In this document: one piece after another, positions 29,515-40,397 of the stretch | Layout of the letters: each line of letters opens with the position of its first letter | Numbering within the stretch: the stretch's first letter is position 1 | Assembly (NCBI RefSeq): GCF_001984065.1 | Contig: NZ_LYVP01000009.1 | Location: 1 to 64,000, forward strand | Length of the DNA stretch: 64,000 bases | Direction of reading: 5' to 3' | DNA from: Pseudomonas sp. KK4 | GTDB taxonomy: Bacteria > Pseudomonadota > Gammaproteobacteria > Pseudomonadales > Pseudomonadaceae | Notes under the pieces: generated by a model | Database searches by the model: none | The model's input: the letters and a program-made list of their open reading frames with translations, nothing else | What the model was told of the DNA's origin: nothing | Made by a program: the position numbers and the translations under genes

Positions 29515-31251
29515 TTACATACGCTCCAGAGTTTCCAGACCCAAGAGTTCCAGGCCTTGCTTGAGGGTGCGTCCGGTCAGCGCGGCGAGGCGCAGGCGGC
29601 TCTGCATTTGTTCCGGGGTCTCGGCGGCGAGGATCGGGCAGTTCTCGTAGAAGCTGGAGAACAGGCCGGCGACGTCGTACAGGTAGGTGCACAGGATGTG
29701 CGGCGTGCCCTTCTCGGATACGTTGTTGAGCACTTCGCCGAACTGCGCCAGTTTCGCTGCCAGTTCGTGCTCGTGCGGCGCCTCCAGGACGATCTGGCCT
29801 TCGACTTCGCTGAAGTCCTTGCCCAGCTTGCGGAACACACCGGCCACGCGGGTGTAGGCATACAGCAGGTACGGCGCGGTGTTGCCTTCGAAGTTGAGCA
29901 TCAGGTCGAAGTTGAAGCTGTAGTCGCTGGTGCGGTGTTTGGATAGGTCGGCGTATTTCACTGCGCCGATACCCACCACCTTGGCGATGTTGCGCAGGTC
30001 GGCTTCGGCCAGTTCCGGGTTCTTGTCCTTGACCAGGGTGTAGGCGCGCTCCTGGGCTTCGGTCAGCAGATCGATCAGCTTCACAGTGCCGCCGTCGCGG
30101 GTCTTGAACGGACGGCCATCGGCACCGTTCATGGTGCCGAAGCCCATGTGTTCCATTTCCATCGGGTGCGTCACGAAGCCGGCCTTGCGGGCCACGGCGA
30201 ACACTTGCTGGAAGTGCAGGGCCTGGCGCTGGTCGACGAAGTACAGGGCGCGGTCGGCCTTGAGGGTGCCGCTGCGGTAGCGCACGGCCGCCAGGTCGGT
30301 GGTGGCGTAGAGGTAACCGCCGTCCGCCTTGACGATGATCACCGGCAGCGGGTCGCCGTCGGCATTCTTGAATTCATCGAGGAACACGCACTGCGCGCCG
30401 TTGCTTTCGACCAGCATGCCGGCGGCCTTGAGGTCGTTGACCACGTTGATCAGGTCGTCGTTGTAGGCGCTTTCGCCCATCACGTCGGCCATGGTCAGCT
30501 TGACGTTCAGCAGTTCGTAGATTTTCTGGCAGTGGGACAGCGAGATGTCCTTGAACTTGGTCCACAGCGCCAGGCAATCGGCGTCACCGGCCTGCAGCTT
30601 GACCACCAGGCCTCGGGCGCGGTCGGCGAATTCTTCGGATTCGTCGAAGCGCTGCTTGGCGGCGCGGTAGAAGTTTTCCAGGTCCGAGAGTTCGTCGCTG
30701 GTGATCGGGTTTTCCTGCAGGTAGGCCATCAGCATGCCGAACTGGGTGCCCCAGTCGCCCACGTGGTTCTGACGGATGACGGTATCGCCCAGGAACTCCA
30801 GGACGCGGGCCACGCCGTCGCCAATGATGGTCGAGCGCAAGTGGCCGACGTGCATCTCTTTGGCCAGGTTCGGCGCCGACAGGTCAACCACGGTGCGCTG
30901 CGCCGGGCCGGCCTTGCGTACGCCGATGTGCGCATCGGCCAGGGCGGCGTCCAGGCGGGTTGCCAGGGCATCGGTGTTCTGGAAAAAGTTCAGGAAGCCT
31001 GGGCCGGCGATTTCGGCCTTGCTGACGTTTTCGTCGGCCGGCAGGGCCGCGATGATTTTCTCGGCCAGATCGCGCGGCTTCATGCCCGCAGGCTTGGCCA
31101 GCATCATTGCGATGTTGCTGGCGAAGTCACCGTTCTTCTTGTCGCGGGAGTTTTCCACCTGGATCGCCGGCGACAGGCCTTCAGGCAACACACCTTCGTT
31201 GACGAGTTGGGTGATGGCTTGTTGGATCAGCTGGCGAATGGTGTCTTTCAT
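29515..31251 (-). CDS. argS: Arginyl-tRNA synthetase
   Basis: A class I synthetase that charges tRNA-Arg. The 578-aa protein (start 31251, [16 protein letters not shown]) has the HIGH motif as HVGH (134-137) in [13 protein letters not shown], a Rossmann core, and a C-terminal anticodon-binding domain ending in LGLETLERM. The KMSK motif is degenerate, as is usual for ArgRS. The next gene begins 2 nt after it, so they are co-transcribed. Confidence 0.97.
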   Translation of the reverse strand: MKDTIRQLIQQAITQLVNEGVLPEGLSPAIQVENSRDKKNGDFASNIAMMLAKPAGMKPRDLAEKIIAALPADENVSKAEIAGPGFLNFFQNTDALATRLDAALADAHIGVRKAGPAQRTVVDLSAPNLAKEMHVGHLRSTIIGDGVARVLEFLGDTVIRQNHVGDWGTQFGMLMAYLQENPITSDELSDLENFYRAAKQRFDESEEFADRARGLVVKLQAGDADCLALWTKFKDISLSHCQKIYELLNVKLTMADVMGESAYNDDLINVVNDLKAAGMLVESNGAQCVFLDEFKNADGDPLPVIIVKADGGYLYATTDLAAVRYRSGTLKADRALYFVDQRQALHFQQVFAVARKAGFVTHPMEMEHMGFGTMNGADGRPFKTRDGGTVKLIDLLTEAQERAYTLVKDKNPELAEADLRNIAKVVGIGAVKYADLSKHRTSDYSFNFDLMLNFEGNTAPYLLYAYTRVAGVFRKLGKDFSEVEGQIVLEAPHEHELAAKLAQFGEVLNNVSEKGTPHILCTYLYDVAGLFSSFYENCPILAAETPEQMQSRLRLAALTGRTLKQGLELLGLETLERM

Positions 31252-31380
31252 GGTCTTCTCTTTCGACCGCAAGCGCGGCGGCGCAAGGTGCGCTGGTGGA
31301 AAAACTGGGCATTATCCGTTGCGAAGGCGGGCTTGCCAACCATTGTAGGTTCATTGCGGACTTACGGCGGATGATTACCC

Positions 31381-31505
31381 GTGGCGAGGGAGCTTGCTCC
31401 CGTTGGGCCGCGAAGCGAGCCTGAACTCAGGGGGTTCGATTCATCGCAAGCCTCGATATTTTTGCGACTGCTTCGCGGTCGAACGGGAGCAAGCTCCCTC
31501 GCTAC
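31381..31505. repeat. Long inverted repeat (GTGGCGAGGGAGCTTGCTCCCG type)
   Basis: GTGGCGAGGGAGCTTGCTCC at 31381 is mirrored by GGAGCAAGCTCCCTCGCTAC ending at 31505, with inner arms GGCCGCGAAGCG and CTTCGCGGTC. It belongs to the same family as the repeat at 26449-26584. It lies in the gap between argS and priA, together with the argS promoter region. Confidence 0.9.
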
Positions 31506-31516
31506 CGGTTGCCTGG

Positions 31517-33736
31517 TTAATACAAATCAACGGGATCAACATCCAGCGACCAGCGCACCGCCCGCCCGCTCGGCATCTGCTCCAGCATCAACAACCAACT
31601 GGCCAGCAGCCGATGCAACGGCGCCCGGGCCGTGGCTTGCACCAATAGCTGCGCGCGATAGCGCCCGGCCCGGCGTTCCATCGGCGCGGGTACCGGCCCC
31701 AGCAACTCAATACCGGTCAGGTTCTGTTCAGTCAACAGGCGTTCGGCCTCGCTGCACGCTTCGTCGAGAAATCCTTCGGCCTGACCCGGTTTGTGCGCTT
31801 CGGCCCGCAGCAATGCCAGGTGCGCAAAGGGCGGCAGGCCCGCCGCGCGGCGCTCGCTCAGGGCCTGTTCGGCAAATGCGAAGTAGCCTTGCTCGGTCAG
31901 TTGTACCAATAACGGATGGTCGGCCAGGTGCGTCTGAATGATCACCTTGCCCGGCTCTTCCGCGCGGCCAGCGCGCCCGGCCACCTGGACGATCAGTTGC
32001 GCCATGCGTTCGCTGGCGCGGAAGTCGCCGGAGAACAGCCCACCATCGGCATCGAGAATCGACACCAGGGTTACCCGCGGAAAGTGGTGCCCTTTGGCGA
32101 GCATCTGCGTGCCCACCAGAATGCACGGCTGGCCCTTCTGGATGGTGGCGAACAGTTGATTCATCGCGTCCTTGCGCGAAGTGCTGTCGCGGTCGACGCG
32201 TAATACCGGATAGTCCGGAAACAGGATCGCCAGGCGCTCTTCGGCCCGTTCGGTGCCGGCGCCCACCGGCCGTAAATCGACCTTGTTGCACTTCGGGCAC
32301 TGGCGCGGCACTCGCTCGACATAGCCGCAATGGTGACAGCGCAGTTCGCCATATCGCTGATGAACGGTCATGCGCGCATCGCAGCGCTGGCACTCGGACA
32401 TCCAGCCGCAATCATGGCAGAGCAGCGTCGGCGCGAAGCCTCGGCGGTTGAGAAACACCAGCACTTGCTGGCCGGCTGCAAGGGTTTGGCCAATTGCCTG
32501 TTGCATCGGCCCGGAAATGCCGCTGTCCAGCGGCCTGCTTTTAACGTCCAGGCGCAGAAAGCGCGGTTGTTTGGCACCGCCGGCGCGCTCGTTCAGCCGC
32601 AGCAGGCCATAGCGCCCGGTATAGGCGTTGTGCAGGCTTTCCAGAGAAGGCGTGGCCGAGCCAAGCACAATCGGAATGTTTTCCTGTCGGGCGCGCACCA
32701 GCGCCAGATCCCGGGCGTGGTAGCGCAGGCCTTCCTGCTGTTTATAGGAGCCGTCATGCTCTTCGTCGATGATGATCAGCCCCGGGTTTTTCATCGGTGT
32801 GAACAGCGCCGAACGGGTGCCGATGATGATATCGGCCTCGCCGTCGCGGGCAGCCAGCCATGCGTCCAGTCGCTCGCGATCGTTGACCGCCGAGTGAATC
32901 AGCGCGATGCGGGCGTTGAAGCGCTGTTCGAAGCGCGCCAGGGTCTGCGGGCCGAGGTTGATCTCCGGGATCAGCACCAGTGCCTGTTTCCCGGCCTCCA
33001 GTGTTTCGCGGATCAGCTGCAAATACACTTCGGTCTTGCCGCTGCCCGTCACGCCGGCCAGCAGGAAAGCGTGATAACTGTCGAAACCGGCGCGAATCGC
33101 TTGACACGCGGCCTGTTGCTCGGGGTTCAGCGGCAGCTCCGGCTGGGCCAGCCAGTGTTCGTGGCGGGCGCCGGGGGCGTGCTTGCGCACTTCGACCTGC
33201 ACCAGGTTCTTGGCCAGCAACAGATCGAGGCTGTCCTTGCTCAGCATCAATTTGCTCAGCAGTTGATGGGCCACGCCATGGGGGTGCTGCGCCAGAGTCG
33301 CCAGGGCCTCTCGCTGGCGCGGGGCACGGGCGATACGTGGGTCGTCGAGGCTGGCGCCGGGAGCGGCGGACCAGAAGCGCTCCTGGCGCGCCTCCGCCAG
33401 TTCGCCCTGACGCAGCAACACCGGCAACGCCCAGCTCAAGGTGTCGCCCAGGCTGTGCTGATAATACTGGGACGTCCACAGGCACAGCTTGAACAGTGCC
33501 GGTGGCAACGGTGGCGTGGCGTCGAGCAGCGCCAGGGCGGGCTTGAGCTTTTCCGCCGGCACTTCGCTGGTATCGGTGATCTCCACCAGGATCCCGATCA
33601 TCTCCCGCCGGCCAAATGGCACCCGCAGGCGCATGCCAGGCTGCAACTGGGCGCGCAGGACCCCGGCGGGAGCACGGTAGTCGAACAGACGGCGCAGCGG
33701 CGAAGGCAGGGCGAGGCGCAAAATGGCGTCGGGCAC
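31517..33736 (-). CDS. priA: Primosomal protein N' (replication restart helicase PriA)
   Basis: PriA recognises stalled forks and reloads DnaB. The 739-aa product starts at a GTG (33736, PDAILRLALPSPLRRLFDY), which matches the usual N-terminal 3'-DNA-binding domain. Walker A GVTGSGKTE, the DEEH box and the eight-Cys zinc region (CHDCGWMSECQRC...CHHCG...CPKC) are all present. The ribosome-binding site is weak. In-frame ATGs further upstream would add residues encoded by or beside a REP and are less likely. Confidence 0.95.
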   Translation of the reverse strand: MPDAILRLALPSPLRRLFDYRAPAGVLRAQLQPGMRLRVPFGRREMIGILVEITDTSEVPAEKLKPALALLDATPPLPPALFKLCLWTSQYYQHSLGDTLSWALPVLLRQGELAEARQERFWSAAPGASLDDPRIARAPRQREALATLAQHPHGVAHQLLSKLMLSKDSLDLLLAKNLVQVEVRKHAPGARHEHWLAQPELPLNPEQQAACQAIRAGFDSYHAFLLAGVTGSGKTEVYLQLIRETLEAGKQALVLIPEINLGPQTLARFEQRFNARIALIHSAVNDRERLDAWLAARDGEADIIIGTRSALFTPMKNPGLIIIDEEHDGSYKQQEGLRYHARDLALVRARQENIPIVLGSATPSLESLHNAYTGRYGLLRLNERAGGAKQPRFLRLDVKSRPLDSGISGPMQQAIGQTLAAGQQVLVFLNRRGFAPTLLCHDCGWMSECQRCDARMTVHQRYGELRCHHCGYVERVPRQCPKCNKVDLRPVGAGTERAEERLAILFPDYPVLRVDRDSTSRKDAMNQLFATIQKGQPCILVGTQMLAKGHHFPRVTLVSILDADGGLFSGDFRASERMAQLIVQVAGRAGRAEEPGKVIIQTHLADHPLLVQLTEQGYFAFAEQALSERRAAGLPPFAHLALLRAEAHKPGQAEGFLDEACSEAERLLTEQNLTGIELLGPVPAPMERRAGRYRAQLLVQATARAPLHRLLASWLLMLEQMPSGRAVRWSLDVDPVDLY

Positions 33737-33784
33737 GCGGGGAATTCTCGATAAGCGGGCAATGAAAGAGGGGCTGGGCATGAC

Positions 33785-33875
33785 CTGTGGGGGCGGGCTT
33801 GCTCGCGAAGACGTCGTGTCAGTCGACGTTATTGCGGGCCGATACACCGCTTTCGCGAGCAAGCCCACTCCCACA
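33785..33875. repeat. REP palindrome between priA and rpmE
   Basis: CTGTGGGGGCGGGCTTGCTC at about 33785 is mirrored by GAGCAAGCCCACTCCCACA ending at 33875, with compensated and uncompensated differences between arms. It lies between the divergent priA and rpmE genes, upstream of the rpmE promoter. Confidence 0.9.
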
Positions 33876-33929
33876 ATGGCATCGCGCTCAAGGTCGGGAG
33901 CCTAGCAGACGGTCGGTAGAAGCGACAGC

Positions 33930-33957
33930 TTGCGCGAATGGCATTGTCTGGTAGAAT
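33930..33957 (+). promoter_or_regulatory. Sigma70-type promoter of rpmE
   Basis: TTGCGC (33930-33935) is followed by a 16-bp spacer and TAGAAT (33952-33957), a five-of-six match to the -10 consensus. The start would be near 33964, about 64 nt before rpmE. Confidence 0.55.
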
Positions 33958-34027
33958 CCGCGGCCTAATTACGTGCGGTATTCAACAATAGTGTTGGGTG
34001 GCGGCACGCTAGCCTGAGGAAGACACC

Positions 34028-34246
34028 ATGAAAGCTGATATCCATCCAGAATACCCAGCAGTTGCTGTTACCTGCAGCTGCGGCAACAAGTTCGAAACCC
34101 GTTCGACCTTCGGCAAAGCCCTGGCGATCGACGTGTGCAACGAATGCCACCCGTTCTACACCGGTAAGCAAAAGACTCTGGACACTGGCGGCCGCGTACA
34201 GCGCTTCGCCGACCGTTTCGGTGCTTTCGGCGCGAAAAAGGCCTAA
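34028..34246 (+). CDS. rpmE: 50S ribosomal protein L31 (zinc form)
   Basis: This 72-aa ribosomal protein has four zinc-ligand cysteines, in VTCSCG (16 and 18) and [11 protein letters not shown] (37 and 40), so it is the zinc-binding C+ type. GAGGA precedes the ATG. An intrinsic terminator lies about 45 nt downstream but inside the next reading frame. Confidence 0.97.
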   Translation: MKADIHPEYPAVAVTCSCGNKFETRSTFGKALAIDVCNECHPFYTGKQKTLDTGGRVQRFADRFGAFGAKKA

Positions 34247-34281
34247 GGCCTGTCAACTTGGGAAGCCGCTACGGTTTTTCC

Positions 34282-35070
34282 ATGCTGATGAAAAAGGCGT
34301 CCCTTGTGGGCGCCTTTTTTGTGTCCGCGATTTGGCTATCGTCAGCCCAGGCCTTGTGCCCGGCGCCGGGCGGCCTGTCGTCAGTGACGGTGCAGCGGGT
34401 GGTGGATGGCGACACATTGCGCCTGAGCGACGGCCGCAGTGTGCGCATGATCGGCTTGAATACGCCTGAGCTGGGCAAGAAAGGCCGCTCCGACGAGCCG
34501 TTTGCCGTGGCGGCGCGCAAACGCCTCGAAGCCCTGGTGGCGGCAAGCGACGGACGGGTCGGTTTACTGCCCGGTAAAGAAAGCCAAGACCATTACGGCC
34601 GAACCCTGGCCCATGTCTACGGTGCCGATGGCGCCAACCTCGAAGCGCAAATGCTCGCCGAAGGCCTCGGTTTTCTGGTGGCGGTCCCTCCGAATGTCGA
34701 TTTGGTTGGCTGTCAGCAAGCTGCGGAGCGCAGTGCCCGTCGGGCGGGACTCGGTATCTGGCGGCAGTCGCCGGTACTGAAGGCGGATCAGATCAAGACC
34801 TCCGGCTTTGCGGTGCTCAGCGGCCGAGTGAGCAGGGTGCAGCGTAATCGAGGCGGGATCTGGATCGAGTTGCAGGATTCGCTTGTATTGCGTGTTGCAC
34901 CCAATTTGCTCGGCCATTTCGATGCCGCGGCGCTGGAAAAGCTCAAGGGCAGGCAAGTCGAGGCGCGCGGCTGGGTGCTGGATCGTTCGCGGCGCGGTGG
35001 GTTGCAGGATGGTCAGGCGCGCTGGATGTTACCGCTGACCGATCCGGCGATGCTCGAAGTGATCCGGTGA
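34282..35070 (+). CDS. Exported thermonuclease (SNase)-family protein
   Basis: A 262-aa precursor with a signal peptide (MLMKKASLVGAFFVSAIWL, cut after SAQA) and a staphylococcal-nuclease-like domain: VDGDTLRL, RMIGLNTPEL, KESQDHYGRTLAHVY, then an OB-like C-terminal extension. It probably degrades nucleic acids in the periplasm or outside. Start candidates are ATG 34282 and ATG 34288 (MKKAS); neither has a strong Shine-Dalgarno, and a TTG at 34258 is also in frame. The first codons form a terminator hairpin (34291-34320), so expression may depend on read-through from rpmE. Confidence 0.85.
   Translation: MLMKKASLVGAFFVSAIWLSSAQALCPAPGGLSSVTVQRVVDGDTLRLSDGRSVRMIGLNTPELGKKGRSDEPFAVAARKRLEALVAASDGRVGLLPGKESQDHYGRTLAHVYGADGANLEAQMLAEGLGFLVAVPPNVDLVGCQQAAERSARRAGLGIWRQSPVLKADQIKTSGFAVLSGRVSRVQRNRGGIWIELQDSLVLRVAPNLLGHFDAAALEKLKGRQVEARGWVLDRSRRGGLQDGQARWMLPLTDPAMLEVIR
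34291..34320 (+). terminator. Intrinsic terminator of rpmE lying inside the nuclease signal-peptide codons
   Basis: AAAAAGGCGTCCC, a TTGT loop, GGGCGCC and six T's form a textbook intrinsic terminator, 45 nt after the rpmE stop. The same bases encode residues ~4-13 of the downstream nuclease precursor. Confidence 0.75.
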
Positions 35071-35252
35071 TAAAAAATTGTAGACATTTTTTATGCCGAT
35101 TGTGAACAGTCCACCCCTTGTGTTCCGCGGCTCTTGGCCAAAAGTCGTAAAGCAGGGCGGTTGACAGGGGTGACCGGTCAGTCTTGTGGGGATTTTGCCA
35201 GGCGCGTATCCTCGCTGACCAGTCTGTCCAACAGTAAAAGCGGAATGCCCCC

Positions 35253-36521
35253 ATGTCTGATTTGAAAACTGCCGCTCTCGAATATCACGCCAATCCTCGT
35301 CCAGGGAAACTGAGCGTCGAGCTCACCAAAGCCACCGCTACCGCCCGCGACCTGTCGCTGGCCTACAGCCCCGGTGTAGCCGAACCAGTACGCGAAATCG
35401 CCCGCGATCCTGAACTGGCCTACAAATACACCGGCAAAGGCAACCTGGTTGCAGTCATTTCCGATGGCACCGCGATTCTGGGCCTGGGTAACCTCGGCCC
35501 ATTGGCTTCCAAGCCAGTGATGGAAGGTAAGGGCGTACTGTTCAAGCGCTTCGCCGGCATCGACGTTTTCGACATCGAAGTCGACTCCGAAAGCCCGCAA
35601 GCCTTCATCGACACCGTCAAGCGCATCTCCATCACCTTCGGTGGCATCAACCTGGAAGACATCAAGGCGCCAGAGTGCTTTGAGATCGAACGCGCTCTGA
35701 TCGAGCAGTGCGACATTCCGGTGTTCCACGATGACCAGCACGGCACCGCGATCGTCACCGCCGCCGGCATGATCAACGCCCTGGAAATCGCTGGCAAAAC
35801 CCTGCCGGAAGCCAAGATCGTCTGCCTGGGCGCCGGTGCGGCCGCCATCTCCTGCATGAAGTTGCTGGTGAGCATGGGCGCCAACATCGAAAACATCTAC
35901 ATGATCGACCGTACCGGCGTGATCCACTCCGGCCGTGACGATCTGAACCAGTACAAGGCTGTCTTCGCCCACGCGACCGACAAGCGCACCCTGGCTGACG
36001 CCCTGGAAGGTGCAGACGTGTTCGTTGGCCTGTCCGGCCCGAACCTGCTGAGCCCTGAAGGCCTGAAGTCCATGGCGGCCAACCCGATCGTGTTCGCGTG
36101 CTCGAACCCGGACCCGGAAATTTCGCCGGAGCTGGCACACGCCACCCGTAGCGACGTGATCATGGCCACCGGCCGTTCGGACTACCCGAACCAGGTCAAC
36201 AACGTACTGGGCTTCCCGTTCATCTTCCGCGGTGCCCTGGACGTTCGCGCCAAGCGCATCAACGAAGAAATGAAAGTGGCCGCGGCCAACGCCCTGCGTG
36301 AACTGGCCAAGCTGCCAGTGCCTCAGGAAGTCTGCGATGCCTATGGCGGCATCAAGCTGGAATTCGGTCGTGAGTACATCATCCCGAAACCAATGGACGC
36401 CCGCCTGATCACCCTGATCTCCGACGCCGTGGCCAAAGCCGCGATCGAGACCGGTGTGGCGACCCTGCCGTATCCGAAGCACTACCCGCTCAAAAGCGTG
36501 GATGACGTGTTCAACGGCTAA
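35253..36521 (+). CDS. maeB: NAD(P)-dependent malic enzyme (short form)
   Basis: Decarboxylates malate to pyruvate with NAD(P) reduction. The 422-aa protein has [31 protein letters not shown] with metal- and substrate-binding acids, and the dinucleotide motif GAGAAAISC. It resembles E. coli MaeB in its catalytic part but lacks the C-terminal phosphotransacetylase-like domain, as in other pseudomonads. Cofactor preference cannot be read from the sequence. The ATG is at 35253 and a strong terminator follows. Confidence 0.93.
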   Translation: MSDLKTAALEYHANPRPGKLSVELTKATATARDLSLAYSPGVAEPVREIARDPELAYKYTGKGNLVAVISDGTAILGLGNLGPLASKPVMEGKGVLFKRFAGIDVFDIEVDSESPQAFIDTVKRISITFGGINLEDIKAPECFEIERALIEQCDIPVFHDDQHGTAIVTAAGMINALEIAGKTLPEAKIVCLGAGAAAISCMKLLVSMGANIENIYMIDRTGVIHSGRDDLNQYKAVFAHATDKRTLADALEGADVFVGLSGPNLLSPEGLKSMAANPIVFACSNPDPEISPELAHATRSDVIMATGRSDYPNQVNNVLGFPFIFRGALDVRAKRINEEMKVAAANALRELAKLPVPQEVCDAYGGIKLEFGREYIIPKPMDARLITLISDAVAKAAIETGVATLPYPKHYPLKSVDDVFNG

Positions 36522-36535
36522 CAGCAGCCGGCCAT

Positions 36536-36567
36536 AAAAAAACCCAGCCAAGTGCTGGGTTTTTTTA
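36536..36567 (+). terminator. Intrinsic terminator after maeB
   Basis: AAAAAACCCAGC and GCTGGGTTTTTTT form a stem around CAAGT, 15 nt past the stop codon. Confidence 0.93.
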
Positions 36568-36573
36568 TGGGCT

Positions 36574-36673
36574 CTGTAGGAGCGAGCTTGCTCGCGATGA
36601 ACTCAAGGGCGACGCGTTTATTCACAACACGCGTTAGCGTTAACGTCCATCGCGAGCAAGCTCGCTCCTGCAG
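36574..36673. repeat. REP palindrome between maeB and ponA
   Basis: CTGTAGGAGCGAGCTTGCTC at 36574 is mirrored by GAGCAAGCTCGCTCCTGCAG ending at 36673. A second inverted pair (ACGCG...CGCGT) lies in the centre. It sits between two convergent genes and ends 8 nt before the ponA stop. Confidence 0.92.
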
Positions 36674-36680
36674 ATGCCTT

Positions 36681-39122
36681 TTAGAACAAATCGATCGGCG
36701 CCGCTTCGTCCGCCGGCAGCGGGCTGCCCGGCGCGCTGCCGTTGCCCAGCTCATTGACCGACGGTGGCGTGTCTTCGGCCTTGAACAGTTCGAAGTAGGC
36801 ACCAGGCGTCCCCGGGCTCGCAGCACGACCGCTGACCGGGTCTACGCGCAGGCTCAGGATGCCTTCAGGCTCTGGCTGGGTGTGGGGTGGCAGGCCCTTG
36901 AGCGCGGCACCCATGTAGTTCATCCAGATCGGCAGAGCGACAGTGCCGCCGAATTCTTTGCGGCCCAGGCTTTCCGGCTGATCGAACCCGGTCCAGACGG
37001 TGGTCACGTAATCGGCGTTGTAGCCGGAGAACCAGGCGTCCTTGGATTCGTTGGTGGTACCGGTCTTGCCGGCGATGTCGCTGCGGCCCAGGGCCAGGGC
37101 GCGACGGCCGGTGCCGAGCTTGATCACGTCCTCGAGCATGCTGTTGAGGATGTAGGTCGTACGGCCATCGACAATGCGCTCAGCCACGGCCGGAGCCTGG
37201 GGCGCCGGTTGGGCTGTCAGTGCGTCAGCTGGCGTGGCGTTGACCGTAAAGGCCTCGGCCACTGGCGCGGCAATGCCGTCGCTGGCGGCGCCACCCTTCG
37301 GAACGCTCGGCGGGTTGGCGACGAACAGCGTATCGCCGTTGCGGCTCTCGACCTTGTCGATGATGTACGGAGTGATCTTGTAGCCGCCGTTGGCGAAGGT
37401 GCTCCAGCCGGTGGCGATTTCCATCGGGGTCAGGGTCGCGGTACCCAGGGCCAGGGACAGGTTGCGTGGCAGGTCCTGCTTGTTGAAACCGAACTTGCTG
37501 ATGTAGTCGATGGTCCGGTCAACGCCCAGCGCCTGCAGCAAGCGGATCGATACCAGGTTGCGCGACTTGTACAGCGCTTCGCGCAGGCGGATCGGACCCA
37601 GGAAGGTGTTGGTGTCGTTCTTCGGCCGCCAGACCTTGTCCAGGTACTCATCGACAAACACGATCGGCGCGTCGTTCACCAGGCTGGCGGCGGTGTAGCC
37701 GTTATCCAGCGCAGCGCTGTAGACGAAGGGCTTGAAGCTCGAGCCCGGCTGGCGCTTGGCCTGCAAGGCGCGGTTGTAGTTGCTCTGCTCGAAGGCGAAA
37801 CCGCCGACCAGCGAGCGGATGGCGCCGTTCTGTGGGTCGAGGGACACCAGCGCGCCCTGGGCTTGCGGGATCTGGCTGAATTTCAGCGAGTCGTCCGCCT
37901 GGCGCTGTACGCGAATCAGATCACCGACCTGGGCCACATCCGACGGCTGCTTGGGGTTGGGTCCCATGCTGTTGGTATTGAGGAACGGGCGAGCCCATTT
38001 CATCGTTTCCCAGCTGACGTGTTCATTGCCGGTGCGGGTCAGGACCTGCAGACCGTTCTTGTCGACCTGGGTGACGATGGCCGGCTCAAGGCTGCTGATA
38101 GTGCGCTGTTTGGTCAGTTCGGTCGCCCAGGCCTCACGGGTCTTGCCCGGCAGGCGCGATTCCGGCCCGCGATAGCCGTGACGCTGATCGTAGGTCATCA
38201 GGCCTTCATGAACGGCACTGTTGGCCATTTCCTGCAGGTTGCTCGGCACCGTGGTGGTGACGCGGAAACCTTCGGTATAGGCGTCGCTGCCGTAACGGCC
38301 GACCATTTCGGCCCGAGCCATTTCGGCGATGTAAGGGGCGTTCACTTCCGGGGTCGGCACGTGATAGCTGGCGTTCAGCGGCTCGTTGATCGCGGCGGTG
38401 TAATCGGCCTCGCTGATTTTGCCAAGCTTGTACATCCGCCCCAGGATCCAGTCGCGGCGCTCCTTGCTGCGTGCCGGGTTGGCCAGCGGGTTGAAGCGTG
38501 ACGGGGCTTTCGGCAGGCCGGCGATCATCGCCATCTGCGCCAGGCTGACGTCACGGATCGACTTGCCGTAGTAGACCTGTGCCGCGGCCTCGATGCCGTA
38601 GGCACGGTTGCCCAGGTAAATCTTGTTGACGTACAACTCGAGGATCTCGTCCTTGGTCAGCTGGCGTTCGATCTGCAGCGCCAGGAGGATTTCCGTGGTC
38701 TTGCGTGAGAAGCTGCGTTCGCTGGTCAGGAAGAAGTTCTTCGCCACCTGCATGGTGATGGTGCTGCCGCCCGACTGTATGTGTCCGCTCTTGACCAGTT
38801 GAGTGGCGGCGCGCATCAGGCTGCTCGGGTCGACGCCGTAATGGTTGGCGAAATTGTCGTCTTCAGCACTTAGTAACGCATTGATGAAGTTGGGGGGAAT
38901 GTCGGCGAAACGGATTGGCGTACGGCGCATTTCGCCGAATTCAGCGATCAACTTGTTATCGCTGCTGTAGACGCGAAGCGGAATCTGCAACTGAATGCTT
39001 CTCAGCGCCTCCACGGATGGCAATCCGGGGCTAAGGTAAAGAAACGCCCCGCTCAGACCCAGAAGCAGTCCGCAGAAAACCGCGACGATGGACCAACCGA
39101 AAAATTTCAGCAGACGAATCAA
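36681..39122 (-). CDS. ponA: Penicillin-binding protein 1A (bifunctional)
   Basis: PBP1A polymerises and cross-links peptidoglycan. The 813-aa protein has an N-terminal membrane anchor (about 9-30), a GT51 transglycosylase domain with catalytic Glu in SAEDDNF (Glu87) and GGSTITMQ, an OB-like insertion, and a transpeptidase domain with SSFK (Ser461), SRN and KTGT. It is divergent from pilM, the conserved Pseudomonas arrangement. The C-terminal tail is acidic and Pro-rich. Confidence 0.97.
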   Translation of the reverse strand: MIRLLKFFGWSIVAVFCGLLLGLSGAFLYLSPGLPSVEALRSIQLQIPLRVYSSDNKLIAEFGEMRRTPIRFADIPPNFINALLSAEDDNFANHYGVDPSSLMRAATQLVKSGHIQSGGSTITMQVAKNFFLTSERSFSRKTTEILLALQIERQLTKDEILELYVNKIYLGNRAYGIEAAAQVYYGKSIRDVSLAQMAMIAGLPKAPSRFNPLANPARSKERRDWILGRMYKLGKISEADYTAAINEPLNASYHVPTPEVNAPYIAEMARAEMVGRYGSDAYTEGFRVTTTVPSNLQEMANSAVHEGLMTYDQRHGYRGPESRLPGKTREAWATELTKQRTISSLEPAIVTQVDKNGLQVLTRTGNEHVSWETMKWARPFLNTNSMGPNPKQPSDVAQVGDLIRVQRQADDSLKFSQIPQAQGALVSLDPQNGAIRSLVGGFAFEQSNYNRALQAKRQPGSSFKPFVYSAALDNGYTAASLVNDAPIVFVDEYLDKVWRPKNDTNTFLGPIRLREALYKSRNLVSIRLLQALGVDRTIDYISKFGFNKQDLPRNLSLALGTATLTPMEIATGWSTFANGGYKITPYIIDKVESRNGDTLFVANPPSVPKGGAASDGIAAPVAEAFTVNATPADALTAQPAPQAPAVAERIVDGRTTYILNSMLEDVIKLGTGRRALALGRSDIAGKTGTTNESKDAWFSGYNADYVTTVWTGFDQPESLGRKEFGGTVALPIWMNYMGAALKGLPPHTQPEPEGILSLRVDPVSGRAASPGTPGAYFELFKAEDTPPSVNELGNGSAPGSPLPADEAAPIDLF

Positions 39123-39220
39123 GGCTTTTGGATATCCAGGGTCAAAATTGAAAGAGGCATCAGGGTTCAGGGTAAAGGCGAACGGCCCGCGCTTGAGGAA
39201 AGCGGAAAAAAACGCTGGGC

Positions 39221-39226
39221 ATTATA
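39221..39226 (-). promoter_or_regulatory. Putative -10 box of ponA
   Basis: A perfect TATAAT is present on the minus strand about 100 nt before the ponA start. A TTGACA (39262-39267) lies in the same region but is 35 bp away, too far to be its partner, so the -35 is unclear. Confidence 0.4.
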
Positions 39227-39308
39227 AGCATTTTTCCAACGCGGGCGTCATTGGCGGCTAATGTCAAGACGGGTGGATGGAACGCAAGACACATTACAGA
39301 GTCCGTAA

Positions 39309-40396
<1,088 letters not shown>

Positions 40397-40397
<1 letters not shown>

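Noticed and set aside
33737..33874. N-terminal extension of PriA through the adjacent REP
   Set aside because: The PriA family begins at PDAILRLALP. Unlike the lipoprotein case, a suitable start (GTG 33736) exists downstream of the repeat.
35161..35190. TTGACA at 35161 as a -35 of maeB
   Set aside because: The sequence 16-18 bp downstream (TTGTGG) has no resemblance to a -10 box.
36552..38501. Long open frame antisense to ponA
   Set aside because: It begins inside the terminator/REP and has a composition typical of antisense shadows. ponA has all its catalytic motifs.
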